DNA of 64,000 bases from Mycobacterium sp. 155 (GTDB lineage Bacteria > Actinomycetota > Actinomycetes > Mycobacteriales > Mycobacteriaceae): contig NZ_KB892706.1 of assembly GCF_000373905.1 (NCBI RefSeq), forward strand, positions 83,521-147,520, written 5' to 3'. This document shows, one piece after another, positions 32,838 through 42,774 of this stretch; the first letter of the stretch is position 1, and each line of letters begins with the position of its first letter. Under the pieces are notes generated by a model. It did not search any database. It had not been told where the DNA came from and worked only from the letters and a program-made list of their open reading frames with translations. A program made the position numbers and the translations under genes.

Positions 32838-35800
32838 ATGGACCAGCACAAGGAGATCGCGTTCGAGACGGAATTCGTTGAGCACCTGAATGTCCACGGG
32901 TGGCTCTACTCGCCGAACGACGCCGGCTACGACCGCGAACGCGCCCTGTTCCCCGAGGATGTCCTGGCATGGCTGGCGGACACCCAGCCCGACCAGCTGG
33001 CCAAGGTGGTCAAGGCCGGCGGCGGCGACGTCGCCAAGCAGCAGTCGCAGCTGCTGGACCGGATTGTGAAAGTTCTTGACACCCCGATGGACAACGGTGG
33101 CGGCACGCTGAACCTGCTGCGTAAGGGGTTCTCGCATCTGTCGGCGAAGTTCGAGATGTGCGTGTTCAGGCCGGAGTCGACGCTGAATGAGAAGCGCAAC
33201 GCCGACCACGCGGCGGTGCGGCTGCGGGTGATGCGGCAGGTGCACTTCTCCACCGCCGATCAGCGGTCGGTGGATCTGGTGTTCTTCGTCAACGGGCTTC
33301 CCGTCGCCACCGCCGAGCTCAAGACGGAATTCACCCAGACCATCTTCGATGCGATCACCCAGTACAAGACCTCCCGCCTGCCCAAGGACCGCGCCTCCGG
33401 GGCGGTGCAGCCGCTGTTCGTCTCCGGTGCCCGCGCCCTGGTGCACTTCGCGGTGTCCGACGACGAGGTGTGGATGACCACCAAACTCGCTGGGGAGACA
33501 ACACATTTCCTACCTTTCAACCGCGGCGCCGAGGATGGCGGCGCCGGCAACCCGCTCAACCCAGACGGGCCGCGCACCGCGTATCTGTGGGAGCGGGTGC
33601 TGCAGCGCGACGCGTGGCTGAACATTCTCGGTCGCCTGATGTACATCAAGCACGAGTCGAGCACCGATCCGATCAGCGGCAAGACCACCAAGTCGTCGTC
33701 GCTGCGCTTCCCGCGGTTTCATCAGTGGGAGGCGGTCACCGAACTCACCGCGAAAGTCACCGCGGAGGGTGTCGGCAACCGCTACCTGATCCAGCACTCG
33801 GCTGGCTCGGGCAAGACCGACTCGATCGCCTGGACCGCGCACCGGATGGCACGCCTACAGGTCGACAACCACAAGGTGTTCGACTCGGTCATCGTGGTGA
33901 CCGACCGCAACGTGCTCGACGACCAGCTGCAGGACGCGATCAAGCAGATCGACAACGACGCGGGCATCGTCGTCGCGATCGACCGCGCCGAAGCCGCGAA
34001 GTCCGGCGATGTGAAGTCGAAGTCTGGGCTGCTGGCCAAAGCTTTGATCGACGGCAAGCTGATCATCGTCGTCACCATTCAGACGTTCCCGTTCGCGATG
34101 GCCGAGATCCGGAAGAACAAGGGCCTCAAGGGCAAGACATTCGCCGTCATCGCCGACGAGGCGCACTCGTCGCAGTCCGGTGAGGTCGCCGCCAAGCTGA
34201 AGGCGGTGCTGACCGCCGAAGAGATCAAGGAGATCGAGGAGGGCGGGGAGATCGACGTCGAGGCGGTGCTGGCGGCCGAGGCCGCCGAGCGTGCGGAGTC
34301 GGCCAATATCTCCTACTTCGCGTTCACCGCCACCCCGAAGGCCAAGACGCTGGAACTGTTCGGCCGCCGCCCGGCCCCTGGCGAGCCACCGGCGCCGTTT
34401 CACATCTACACGATGAAGCAGGCCATCCAGGAGGGATACATCCTCGATGTGCTCACCGGCTACCACAGCTTCAAGCTGGCGTTCCAGGTCGCCCAGAACG
34501 CTGCCGGCGGCGAGGTGGATCAGTCCAAGGCCACCAAGGAGGTCATGCGCTGGGTCAAGCTCAACCCGCAGACCATCGCGCAGAAGGCCGCGATCATCGT
34601 CGAGCACTTCCGGGAGAACGTCGCGGACCTGCTCGACGGACACGCCAAGGCGATGGTGGTCACCGACTCCCGCAAGGCCGCGGTGCGCTACAAGCTCGCG
34701 ATCGACGACTACATCGCCAAGAAGGGTTACGGCTACGGCACTTTGGTGGCGTTCTCCGGCACCGTTTCGGACCCGGAATCGGGGCCGGGCGACTTCACCG
34801 AGGCCAGCATGAACCCCGGAGTGAAGGATCTGCGGACGTCGTTCCGCGGCGATAAGTACAAGGTGATGATCGTCGCCAACAAGTTCCAGACCGGCTTCGA
34901 TCAACCCCTGCTGTGTGCGATGTACGTCGACCGGATCCTCTCCGGGGTCACCGCGGTGCAAACCCTCTCGCGACTCAACCGCACCTACCGCACCCCGTCG
35001 GGAACGCCGAAGACCGCGGCCACAACGGAAGTCGTCGACTTCGTCAACGAACCCGAGGAGATCCGCAAGGCGTTCGAGCCGTACTACACCGACGCCTTCC
35101 TGGAGACCGAAACCGACCCCAACCTGGTCCACGACCTCGCGGCGAAACTCGACACCGCCGGCATCTACACCCAAGCCGAAATCGACCAATGCGCGGAAGC
35201 CGTCGTGAAAGCCAAAGGCCACCACGCGCTCGCCGCGGCGATCGACCCCGGCAAGAAGGCCTTCGCCGAGCGCTACCAGGCAGCCCTGATCCACAACGAC
35301 GGCGACAAGGCAGCCCTGGCCGAGCTGGACATGTTCCGCAAGGACGTCGGATCGTTCGTGCGCCTCTACGACTTCATGTCGCAGATCATCAACTACGGCG
35401 ACCCAGCGCTCGAGAAGAAGCAGATCTATCTGCGCAACCTCGACCGGGTGATCCAGCCCGACAACTACACCGCTCCGATCGACCTGTCCGACGTGGTGCT
35501 GAAGAAGGTCAAGCAGATCGACCGCGGCCGCATCGACATCGGACTCGGCGTGCGGGTCGGACTGTCCGGCATCACCGCCGCCGGATCCGGGGAGAAGCGC
35601 GACCCGAAGATGGTCGCCTTCCAGCAGGTGCTGGACCGCCTCAACGACCTCTTCGGCTCCGAGGACTTCACTGAGTCCCAGAAGGTGTCGTTCCTCGAGG
35701 CCCTGCTGCGGACCCTGCTCGACGACGCCGCGCTCGTGCAGCAGGCGAAAGTGAACTCCACCAAGCAGTTCACCGAGTCGCCCGACTTTGAGGATGCGGT

Positions 35801-35945
35801 CGAGGACGCGGTCACCGACAACCAGGGCGCGCACCAGAAGATGAGCGACTACTTCTTCACCAACAAACCAGGGCGGGCCTACCTGATCTCCGACATCGCG
35901 AAATGGTTCTACCAGGTAGTCGCTGCGGAGCCAGACGCCGGGTAG
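32838..35945 (+). CDS. hsdR: Type I restriction endonuclease subunit
   Basis: 1035 residues. HsdR cuts unmethylated DNA after ATP-driven translocation. The nuclease core shows Asp146 in VDLVFF and Glu160-x-Lys162 in AELKTEF. The helicase has P-loop AGSGKTDS (322-329) and DEAH at 440-443, then TATPK and a second RecA-like domain (ANKFQTGFDQPLL, LSRLNRTY). A C-terminal helical domain contacts HsdM. It begins 3 bp after hsdS. All catalytic motifs are intact, so the system is probably active. Confidence 0.95.
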   Translation: MDQHKEIAFETEFVEHLNVHGWLYSPNDAGYDRERALFPEDVLAWLADTQPDQLAKVVKAGGGDVAKQQSQLLDRIVKVLDTPMDNGGGTLNLLRKGFSHLSAKFEMCVFRPESTLNEKRNADHAAVRLRVMRQVHFSTADQRSVDLVFFVNGLPVATAELKTEFTQTIFDAITQYKTSRLPKDRASGAVQPLFVSGARALVHFAVSDDEVWMTTKLAGETTHFLPFNRGAEDGGAGNPLNPDGPRTAYLWERVLQRDAWLNILGRLMYIKHESSTDPISGKTTKSSSLRFPRFHQWEAVTELTAKVTAEGVGNRYLIQHSAGSGKTDSIAWTAHRMARLQVDNHKVFDSVIVVTDRNVLDDQLQDAIKQIDNDAGIVVAIDRAEAAKSGDVKSKSGLLAKALIDGKLIIVVTIQTFPFAMAEIRKNKGLKGKTFAVIADEAHSSQSGEVAAKLKAVLTAEEIKEIEEGGEIDVEAVLAAEAAERAESANISYFAFTATPKAKTLELFGRRPAPGEPPAPFHIYTMKQAIQEGYILDVLTGYHSFKLAFQVAQNAAGGEVDQSKATKEVMRWVKLNPQTIAQKAAIIVEHFRENVADLLDGHAKAMVVTDSRKAAVRYKLAIDDYIAKKGYGYGTLVAFSGTVSDPESGPGDFTEASMNPGVKDLRTSFRGDKYKVMIVANKFQTGFDQPLLCAMYVDRILSGVTAVQTLSRLNRTYRTPSGTPKTAATTEVVDFVNEPEEIRKAFEPYYTDAFLETETDPNLVHDLAAKLDTAGIYTQAEIDQCAEAVVKAKGHHALAAAIDPGKKAFAERYQAALIHNDGDKAALAELDMFRKDVGSFVRLYDFMSQIINYGDPALEKKQIYLRNLDRVIQPDNYTAPIDLSDVVLKKVKQIDRGRIDIGLGVRVGLSGITAAGSGEKRDPKMVAFQQVLDRLNDLFGSEDFTESQKVSFLEALLRTLLDDAALVQQAKVNSTKQFTESPDFEDAVEDAVTDNQGAHQKMSDYFFTNKPGRAYLISDIAKWFYQVVAAEPDAG

Positions 35946-36042
35946 GCCGTGCTCGAAAACTTGGAGACAGGCCGGCAGTGACGGCGAATCACGCTTACTG
36001 TGCCGAAATTACTTGCCGATAGCATTGGGGGACAACGAGATA

Positions 36043-37779
36043 ATGGCAAACGCATCACCAACAATGAACCGACCGAACGCCCCGCAAGTCGAGAAGGTCG
36101 GCGCCCAGATCTTCAGTGACTGCCTCATCGCCGATGGGTCCCTGCTGACCCCGGGTAAGCAAATCTGGACCAGCGACAACCTCGCCGAACTGCACGCCAA
36201 CTACATCGGAGCGCCCGACGTGTCGGCCAAGTCATTCTCCGAAAAACTTGCAATCCAACTCGAGCCCTGCTCCCCCGGGGCAAGGCAACTGTTCGCCGAG
36301 ATCTATGTTCTCAACATCCTGCCGGTCGTGAACTTCCTCGAGTCGACCAAAATCAGAGTCATTGAAGAGGTTCTGGCACCCCTGCACCCGCCGGTGGGAT
36401 TGACTCCGGATCTTCTCGCTGCATTCAGCGAAGGCGTCTTCCATGGCGGCCCTGCCTGGAGTAGTCGGCGCTGGGCGCAGCTGTCCTTTCTCGTTGAGTT
36501 CGCCGAATACTTCAAGAGCCAAGACCCCACTGTCCGAGCTGCGGCCGCCACCGACCCCGAGGCGCTACGCAAGCTCGTGATGGACTCCCCGGGTCAACGT
36601 GAGCCCGCCCAGCGCCAAGCGCTGCTCTACACATTCCAACCGCGCTACTACCTGCCCATCGTCAGCAACGAGCACCGCGGGGCCCTTCGCGCCACCTTTG
36701 CTGCGCAGTACCTTCCCAACGGCCCCTCCAAGGACGTCGACGCCGACCTCCGAACAATCGTCGACGGCATCGAGAAAGACGCCGGTGGGCCCGTCGACCT
36801 GTACGACGACATGTGGAAGCCGAAATGGTTCCCGGAACCGCACCCCGGCAAGAAGGCCGAGACTGGCGGCCACGCCAAGGTCGGCGGCGAGACCGAGTCT
36901 TCGGACACCCCTTACACGGTGGCCGACATCGTCGCAGAAGGAAGTTTCCACTCCAAGGAGCGTCTGCAGACGATGCTCGAACACTGGAAGGACAACCAGA
37001 ACCTGGTTCTGCAGGGTGCCCCCGGGACGGGGAAGACATGGCTCGCCCGGCGTCTGGCGCAAGCACTCATCGGCTCCCTAGTGCCCGGTGCGATCCGCTC
37101 GGTGCAGTTCCATCCCAACACTTCCTACGAGGACTTCGTCCGCGGATGGCGCCCCAAGTCGGGCGAACTCGAGTTAGTGGACGGCGCGTTACTCCAGCAC
37201 GCCGAACGCGCTCGCAGCAGTCCCGACGTACCGCACGTCCTCGTTATCGAAGAGATCAATCGCGGTAACCCCGCCCAGGCATTTGGTGAAATGCTCACGC
37301 TCATCGAGAGGAGCAAACGCAATCCCGACGATGCACTTTCGCTGAGCTATCCGAAATTCGACGGGGAGGAGTATTACCTGCCCGACAACCTGTACCTGCT
37401 CGGGACGATGAACATCGCCGACCGGTCACTGGCCCTGGTCGATCTGGCCCTGCGCCGGCGGTTCAGCTTCGAGACCCTCGAACCGGCTTTCACCGATGCC
37501 TGGGCGAGTTACCTCGCCAAGAAGCTGCCGAATGATGCAGGACTGGTGGAGACGATCCGCAGCCGCATTAGCGACCTCAATACGACCATCGAACAAGACC
37601 CCATGCTCGGACCGAACTTCCTGATCGGACAGAGCTTCCTGACACCTCTGCAGACCCAGTCCGACGGCAAGGCATGGTATTTGGGCGTTATCGACACACA
37701 GATCGGCCCACAACTGCAGGAGTACTGGTTCGACGCCCGCGAGAAGGCCGACGCCGCCATCGCGGCCCTCAAAGCCTGA
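36043..37779 (+). CDS. mcrB: McrB-type AAA+ GTPase of a modification-dependent restriction system
   Basis: 578 residues from ATG 36043 (GGGGGA upstream; a TTG at 36013 is also possible). The N-terminal 290 residues are the variable DNA-reading part. The motor carries Walker A GAPGTGKT (325-332), Walker B VLVIEEINR (399-407) and the McrB signature MNIADRS (456-462). McrB hexamers bind modified DNA, hydrolyse GTP and activate the McrC nuclease, whose gene follows after 14 bp. The N-terminal domain does not obviously match the classic 5-methylcytosine reader, so the modification it senses is open. Confidence 0.88.
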   Translation: MANASPTMNRPNAPQVEKVGAQIFSDCLIADGSLLTPGKQIWTSDNLAELHANYIGAPDVSAKSFSEKLAIQLEPCSPGARQLFAEIYVLNILPVVNFLESTKIRVIEEVLAPLHPPVGLTPDLLAAFSEGVFHGGPAWSSRRWAQLSFLVEFAEYFKSQDPTVRAAAATDPEALRKLVMDSPGQREPAQRQALLYTFQPRYYLPIVSNEHRGALRATFAAQYLPNGPSKDVDADLRTIVDGIEKDAGGPVDLYDDMWKPKWFPEPHPGKKAETGGHAKVGGETESSDTPYTVADIVAEGSFHSKERLQTMLEHWKDNQNLVLQGAPGTGKTWLARRLAQALIGSLVPGAIRSVQFHPNTSYEDFVRGWRPKSGELELVDGALLQHAERARSSPDVPHVLVIEEINRGNPAQAFGEMLTLIERSKRNPDDALSLSYPKFDGEEYYLPDNLYLLGTMNIADRSLALVDLALRRRFSFETLEPAFTDAWASYLAKKLPNDAGLVETIRSRISDLNTTIEQDPMLGPNFLIGQSFLTPLQTQSDGKAWYLGVIDTQIGPQLQEYWFDAREKADAAIAALKA

Positions 37780-37793
37780 CCGGCGGGGCACCC

Positions 37794-38900
37794 GTGATCA
37801 TCCTCGGCGAGGGCGCTACCAAAGTTCCGGTGCGCAGCATGTGGTTCCTCCTGATCTACGCCTCGGAGCTCCTGGCGGAATTACGGGAACCCGAACGCGA
37901 CAAGGTCCTCGCGGGCGAACGGGACAACGACCTATTGGATGCCATCGCCGAAGTACTCGTCGTCGAGGTGGAGCAACGACTGCGGCACCAATTGACCCTG
38001 CACTACCGGCCCCGCCGCGCCGATCTGGACCGGGTCCGGGGACGCATCGACCACCTACGTACCGTCACGCGCCGGCTGTCCGACCAGGGCCGCATCGCCT
38101 GCCGATTCGAGGAACTCAGCGTCGATTCCCCCCGCAACCGATTCATCGCTCACACCCTGCTCTACGCAGCGCCAGCCGTCATCAGAAAAGAACTTGCACA
38201 GCGTTGTCGGAACGCCGCCTTCCGGATGCACCGACTCGGCGTCGGCGCCGTCGAACCGTCGCGCAGCGAGTTGTCCCGCGACCGCCTAGCCCACCATGAC
38301 GCTGCTGACCGCCGGATGCTCGACGCCGCCCACCTCCTGCGGGAGATGGCCATCCCCTTCCATGCCCAAGGCGCTGTGGATCTTCCGGCACTCCTCGACG
38401 ATGCTGGCAAGCACCGGAAACTCTTCGAAGCTGCAGTGCGCGGATTCCTCCGCTACACGCTGTCCTCGAAGGGATGGATTGTGGGAGCGCGGATCCTCCA
38501 TTGGCCGTCCAATACGCCTTCGCAAACCGGATACCTACCCGTCATGAAAACCGATGTGACACTTGATAATCCCTCAACGCACAGGCGCATTGTCATCGAG
38601 ACCAAGTTCACCGACGCCCTGGTCTCGCGGGAGAACAAGATCACAGTGGATAGCGCATATCTTTACCAGCTCTACACCTACCTGGCCTCGCAGACCGGTC
38701 AAGGGGACGCCCTCGCCAACAACGCTGAGGGTGTGCTGCTCTTCGTCAAGACATCCGAACGCCCCGACTTCAACGAGGAGACCGAGATCCAGGGCCATCG
38801 CATGCGGTTCATGTCGGTCGACCTGGCCGCCACGCCCGCTGAAATTCGCACCCGCTGGCTGCAGTGCCTCACTCCCCACCACGCTCTGGCAGGGCAGTGA
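37794..38900 (+). CDS. mcrC: McrC-type nuclease subunit
   Basis: 368 residues from GTG 37794. It opens with VPVRSMWFLLIYASELLAEL, typical of McrC. The PD-(D/E)xK core is visible as Asp254 (MKTDVTL) and Glu269-x-Lys271 (IETKF). McrC docks on the McrB hexamer and cuts DNA when two complexes meet. It directly follows mcrB, and the gene looks complete. A longer open frame upstream overlaps mcrB and is not needed. Confidence 0.88.
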   Translation: MIILGEGATKVPVRSMWFLLIYASELLAELREPERDKVLAGERDNDLLDAIAEVLVVEVEQRLRHQLTLHYRPRRADLDRVRGRIDHLRTVTRRLSDQGRIACRFEELSVDSPRNRFIAHTLLYAAPAVIRKELAQRCRNAAFRMHRLGVGAVEPSRSELSRDRLAHHDAADRRMLDAAHLLREMAIPFHAQGAVDLPALLDDAGKHRKLFEAAVRGFLRYTLSSKGWIVGARILHWPSNTPSQTGYLPVMKTDVTLDNPSTHRRIVIETKFTDALVSRENKITVDSAYLYQLYTYLASQTGQGDALANNAEGVLLFVKTSERPDFNEETEIQGHRMRFMSVDLAATPAEIRTRWLQCLTPHHALAGQ

Positions 38901-39044
38901 TGTCGCGCACGTTACAAGTTCCGGTGGGCAACCCAATCAACCCGCCCACGCCTCCGGGCGAGCTTCGCGAGGATCCCTAGCCACGGCGTTCGGCTGCTCT
39001 GCTGATATGCACGACCTACGTCAACTGCGGATCGTCCCTGCTCA

Positions 39045-39224
39045 TCACGTGGCTTCACCCAGATCGTTGACGTGCGAGCACCGCGTTGCCAGCGTGCTCA
39101 GCCGTGGGTGGTTGAGCAGGGCGTCGCGCACTTTGGTCGCGGGCACCCCGAACTCCTGCAGCGCGACGAGGTAGGTGACGAGGTGAACCGACTCGGCGAC
39201 TGCATGGAGTTGAAAGCCGGCCCG
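39045..39224 (-). pseudogene. Gene fragment, unknown family
   Basis: An open stretch without a start reads leftwards LHAVAESVHLVTYLVALQEF then GVPATKVRDALLNHPRLSTL and stops at 39045. It looks like the true C-terminus of a protein whose upstream part was lost at about 39224, exactly where the helicase fragment on the other strand begins. Family not recognised. Confidence 0.35.
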
Positions 39225-39668
39225 GTGTCGTCAGACTTCGCCACAGTGCTGGACGGCAAAGCCGTCAAGGGCGCCCGCCGCCTGTTCATGACGGCCACCC
39301 CCCGCTACTTCGCCGGGCGCGTTATCAAGGCAGGCAAGGAGGCCGATTTCGAGTACGCGTCGATGGACGACGAGGCGAAGTTCGGACCGGTGTTCCACCG
39401 CCTACCCTTCGGCGGGGCCATCGACCGCGACCTGCTCACCGACTACCAGGTGGTTGTCGTCGGTGTCGATGACGCCACCTACCTCGAGTGGGCCCAGAAG
39501 GGGATCCTGGTCACCCGCGACGGCAAGGAAATACTCAGCGCGGCAACGCTCGCCGGACAGATCGGCCTTGCCAAGGCAATGCGCAAGTACGACCTCCACC
39601 GGATCATCTCCTTCCACTCCCGGGTGTCCCGCGCCCGCGAGTTCGCCGCCTCCCGTGCGCTTCAATAG
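39216..39668 (+). pseudogene. Helicase fragment (both ends missing)
   Basis: The frame shows LFMTATPRYFAGRV, FHRLPFGGAIDRDLLTDYQV and IISFHSRVSRAREFAA, the middle of a DEAD/DEAH-type superfamily 2 helicase of the large restriction/defence kind. The P-loop and DEAH part are missing upstream, and the frame ends soon after the motif-IV region. It is debris of a further defence gene within the island. Confidence 0.6.
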
Positions 39669-40179
39669 CGCTGGCGGGGTTGAGGTTTCAGGGGTGAGGA
39701 GCATGGCGTGGCGGCATCGCGATATGGACAACGCTCTCGGTGGGTGCTCGAACGGTCGATGACCGCGAGATGATCAGTCGCATCGTGGCCGAGTTTTCGA
39801 GCGAGAGCGAGTTCGTCGATTACAAGCGCGCAAGGGCGAAGTTATCGGCAACTTTGCAAATTGCCAAACACAATGACGGATTGCCATTGGAGATGGCGGG
39901 AGTTGGCGGATCCGCCATCCTGAATGGCAAAAGTCCTATGAATTCCTGCGGAGCCGTCGGTTCCTGGCGACAGTGACTGGTGAGAGTTGTGATCACCGAG
40001 CGGCGAAGTTTGTGCGGGCTTCTCGCGGCGATCGAACAACATAAACGACACGTGGACGTTCCCGGGATTGCCTTGAACATCTCGGGTGGCCTCCACGTGC
40101 GGGCACGCTTGTCAACCGATGTCAGCGATAGGATCGGAGGGGTAGCTAAGGCGATTTCCGAGAAAGAGAGCAGAGCCGT
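39669..40179. other. No secure gene; leader of the STAND gene
   Basis: Two short plus-strand frames are open: 39768-39976 (MISRIVAEFSSESEFVDYKR and so on) and GTG 39980 onward (MRVVITERRSLCGLLAAIEQ). The second runs into the next gene out of frame. Neither has a clear ribosome site. Base composition is less GC-rich than its surroundings, in keeping with acquired DNA. Confidence 0.3.
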
Positions 40180-42726
40180 ATGGGGGGCGTGGAGGCGTCA
40201 GCTGGGTTTGCTTATCAACACGCTCAAGCTGTGCAACAGGCACTCGCCCTCGCCGCGGACCCCGGTCTGTACGCTATTCGGGTCGAAGCCGTAAATGACA
40301 TCATCGACGTTGAACTCCTTTCTGTAGAAAGACAACTCGTCAAAGGGTTCCAGTTCAGGCGGCGCAACCAAGGTGACACCTGGGGGCAGCAAGAACTCAT
40401 CGACGAACTGGCTCGCTGGTCGGGCCTGGCTGCCGAAAACCTCACAGCCACCTATGAGTTCGTCACCGATGGGCGCCTCGGCCGGACGGGCCTGAAAGTG
40501 CGCGATGCGCTGGAGAGGGCCCCGTCCGGTGACCTGCACGACATTCGCGAGCTCATCGCGGGTAAGACGGGAGATGTAGCCGTCAGCGACGATTCGCTGA
40601 CTCGAGCGGTTATTCGAGCCGAAGTGCTGGCCTACGCCGACCTCATCAGCGGTGCACAAACCCGCGCACAGGCACTACTGCTCAATGTGACCAGCAAAGC
40701 TGAAGCCGAGGAGCGCGGCCGATGGGTTGTGCTTGAACTAGTCAACATGATCACCGAGCGCAGCGGCCTGCCCGACGAGAACGCCCGACTCATCACCCGC
40801 GACGAAGTTCTGCAGTTACTGGCAACACCGCAGGATCGAATTCCGACTAAGCAGTGGGACGACGCACTCAAAGGGGAATTCTGCGCTTCAGTCCTCGCGC
40901 GCGCCGACGAACGATCGGTTGAGCTGGCCTGCCGTCCGGACGTGGCGATCGGCGCCGGATCGGCGGCCGGACCGAAACTCCTGGAGCATTGGGCAGAGCC
41001 TGGTGCGGTGCGGCTGCTGGCCGGCGCATCCGGTAGCGGGAAGTCCACGGTCGTGCTGGACATGCAGCGCCGTGCCGCCGAGCACGGTGTGGTGGTGATC
41101 GCGGCCCATGCCGAGGATTACATCGTCGGCCGCCTTGAAGCGCTGATCGCAGCGGGTCTTAATCGGCACGCCTACATCGGTGCCCATCCCGCGGTCGGCA
41201 CCGCCGCCCTCGCAGACCCCGAGGTTGTCATCGCCCTTGACGGGGTGACCGAGATCCCGGCTGAGACGCGCGAGAAGCTTGAGGAAGAGCTCAAGCAGTT
41301 TCTGACGGCAGGCCAGCGGGCCGAACTGGTGCTTGTCGGGCGCGGAGTCACCGCAATGCGCGCCATGCTGACCCGCTCGTCCGCGGTGACCGACCTCGTG
41401 GTCTGCCCCATGTCTGAAGATGAGCAGTGCCAGATAGTCGGGAGCTTCTATCAGCTTGAGCCCGATCTTGCGCGGTGGCTGGTCCGACGGGTCGGCCATG
41501 CCATGCAGGATGTGGCGACCAACCCTCTGATGCTTTTGCTGGGAGCCAAGGCGATTGCACTGCAAGGGAATGCGTCTAGCCCGGCCACGATCTACCTGAC
41601 GGTGATTTCGGACCTGGCCGAGCAGTGCGGCTACCCCGATGCCAGCGTCCTCGTGGTCGGCCTGGGCATGGCCTACGCCGAGCTGCTCGACGGGCAGAAG
41701 CGCTACTGTGACACCCTCGACTGGGTTGCGCTACTTAAGGAGGCCGCCGAACGACTGGCCGACGCGGGGCACTCGGTGACGGTGCGGCGGCTGCGGGAAT
41801 TCGGTTCCGAGACAGGACTCGTTCGTTCGGCACCTTTCGATACGGTTCGTCCGTTCCATGATTCCTTCGCGGATTTCCTAGCAGGCGTGGCTTTGAGCAG
41901 GTCTCTGGCGGACCTGCCGGCCCGGCTCGGGGAACATGATCGAGCACGCGCGCGCTTTCTGGCCCAGCTGTCTGGGGTGAGCGATCGGCTGGCCCACCTG
42001 CTCACCCGTGACCTACCGTTTACCGCGGTCAATGTCGTTCCCTACGAGCGGCGCTCGTCTGAGTCGAGGTGGCTCGACGAGACCAAGCGACACCTGGATC
42101 AACTGTTGCCCACCGCCGAGGTTCGTCCGACTGTCGCCTATTGGGAAGACGCCAACGGACGGGTCGTGGTGACGGTCGGCGCCGGCGTCGAAGGCTGGTT
42201 GGGCGCTGCAGCGCCCGAGAGGGCCGTCATCGAGTCGGGCTGGACGTTCCGACTGGGGAAGGGTCAAGGACCACTGACGGTCGCGGTCCGCATCTGGCAC
42301 CGGTGGCTCGACCAACACCTCACACCGCCCTCGCTCTCGGGGGTAGCGGTGCCGCACACCCTGGAGGAGTCGTGCGCGCTGCTTGCGGAGCATTCCCAGG
42401 CGCTGCTGCGGCATCGACGCGAATTGTCCTCGCTGATGGAACTCGCCGGTCCTGACGCCGATGAATTAGCCGAGGCGGCGACCCAGCGGATCCAGTTCGC
42501 GATCTCCGATCACCACGTTGACGAGGAACGAGACCGGGGCGTGTGGTTCCGCGAACGCGCAGAGCTCACGACCGGCGAGGAAGTCCTCGTCGGCGAATTG
42601 CCCGATCCCTCGGCGTGGACCGGTCGTGGCAGTGTGGACTCGTTCGTGACCACGGGTGCGGCGCAGAGCGCATCGCGAGACCTTCAGCAGATCATCAATG
42701 CGATGGTGGGCAGGACCTGGCTATGA
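40180..42726 (+). CDS. STAND-type NTPase with nuclease-like N-terminus; candidate anti-phage protein
   Basis: 848 residues. The N-terminal 80 (GFAYQHAQAVQQALALA, then VEAVNDIIDVEL, then LVKGFQFRRRN) follows the layout of DUF4297/Cap4-type PD-(D/E)xK nuclease domains, though the final Lys position looks like Arg. The centre has a P-loop GASGSGKST (282-290) and Walker B VVIALDGVTEIP (349-360), then NACHT/STAND-like helical parts (FHDSFADFLAGVAL). The C-terminal 250 residues are unassigned and could be the sensor. STAND NTPases of Avs type detect phage proteins and trigger nuclease or death effectors. It sits in a defence island and is followed by an unknown gene. The call is by domain logic only. 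Confidence 0.6.
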   Translation: MGGVEASAGFAYQHAQAVQQALALAADPGLYAIRVEAVNDIIDVELLSVERQLVKGFQFRRRNQGDTWGQQELIDELARWSGLAAENLTATYEFVTDGRLGRTGLKVRDALERAPSGDLHDIRELIAGKTGDVAVSDDSLTRAVIRAEVLAYADLISGAQTRAQALLLNVTSKAEAEERGRWVVLELVNMITERSGLPDENARLITRDEVLQLLATPQDRIPTKQWDDALKGEFCASVLARADERSVELACRPDVAIGAGSAAGPKLLEHWAEPGAVRLLAGASGSGKSTVVLDMQRRAAEHGVVVIAAHAEDYIVGRLEALIAAGLNRHAYIGAHPAVGTAALADPEVVIALDGVTEIPAETREKLEEELKQFLTAGQRAELVLVGRGVTAMRAMLTRSSAVTDLVVCPMSEDEQCQIVGSFYQLEPDLARWLVRRVGHAMQDVATNPLMLLLGAKAIALQGNASSPATIYLTVISDLAEQCGYPDASVLVVGLGMAYAELLDGQKRYCDTLDWVALLKEAAERLADAGHSVTVRRLREFGSETGLVRSAPFDTVRPFHDSFADFLAGVALSRSLADLPARLGEHDRARARFLAQLSGVSDRLAHLLTRDLPFTAVNVVPYERRSSESRWLDETKRHLDQLLPTAEVRPTVAYWEDANGRVVVTVGAGVEGWLGAAAPERAVIESGWTFRLGKGQGPLTVAVRIWHRWLDQHLTPPSLSGVAVPHTLEESCALLAEHSQALLRHRRELSSLMELAGPDADELAEAATQRIQFAISDHHVDEERDRGVWFRERAELTTGEEVLVGELPDPSAWTGRGSVDSFVTTGAAQSASRDLQQIINAMVGRTWL

Positions 42727-42774
42727 TCGATGCCGCACTGGTGACGAAAAGTGTTGATGCGCAGGGGGTGAGCC

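Noticed and set aside
33855..35834. Minus-strand open frame of about 660 codons opposite hsdR
   Set aside because: Antisense shadow of hsdR; hsdR has complete nuclease and helicase motifs. The shadow product has no recognisable fold.
39980..40294. Separate small gene upstream of the STAND gene
   Set aside because: Runs 115 bases into the STAND coding region in another frame, lacks a ribosome site and has an unconvincing product. Kept only as a note.
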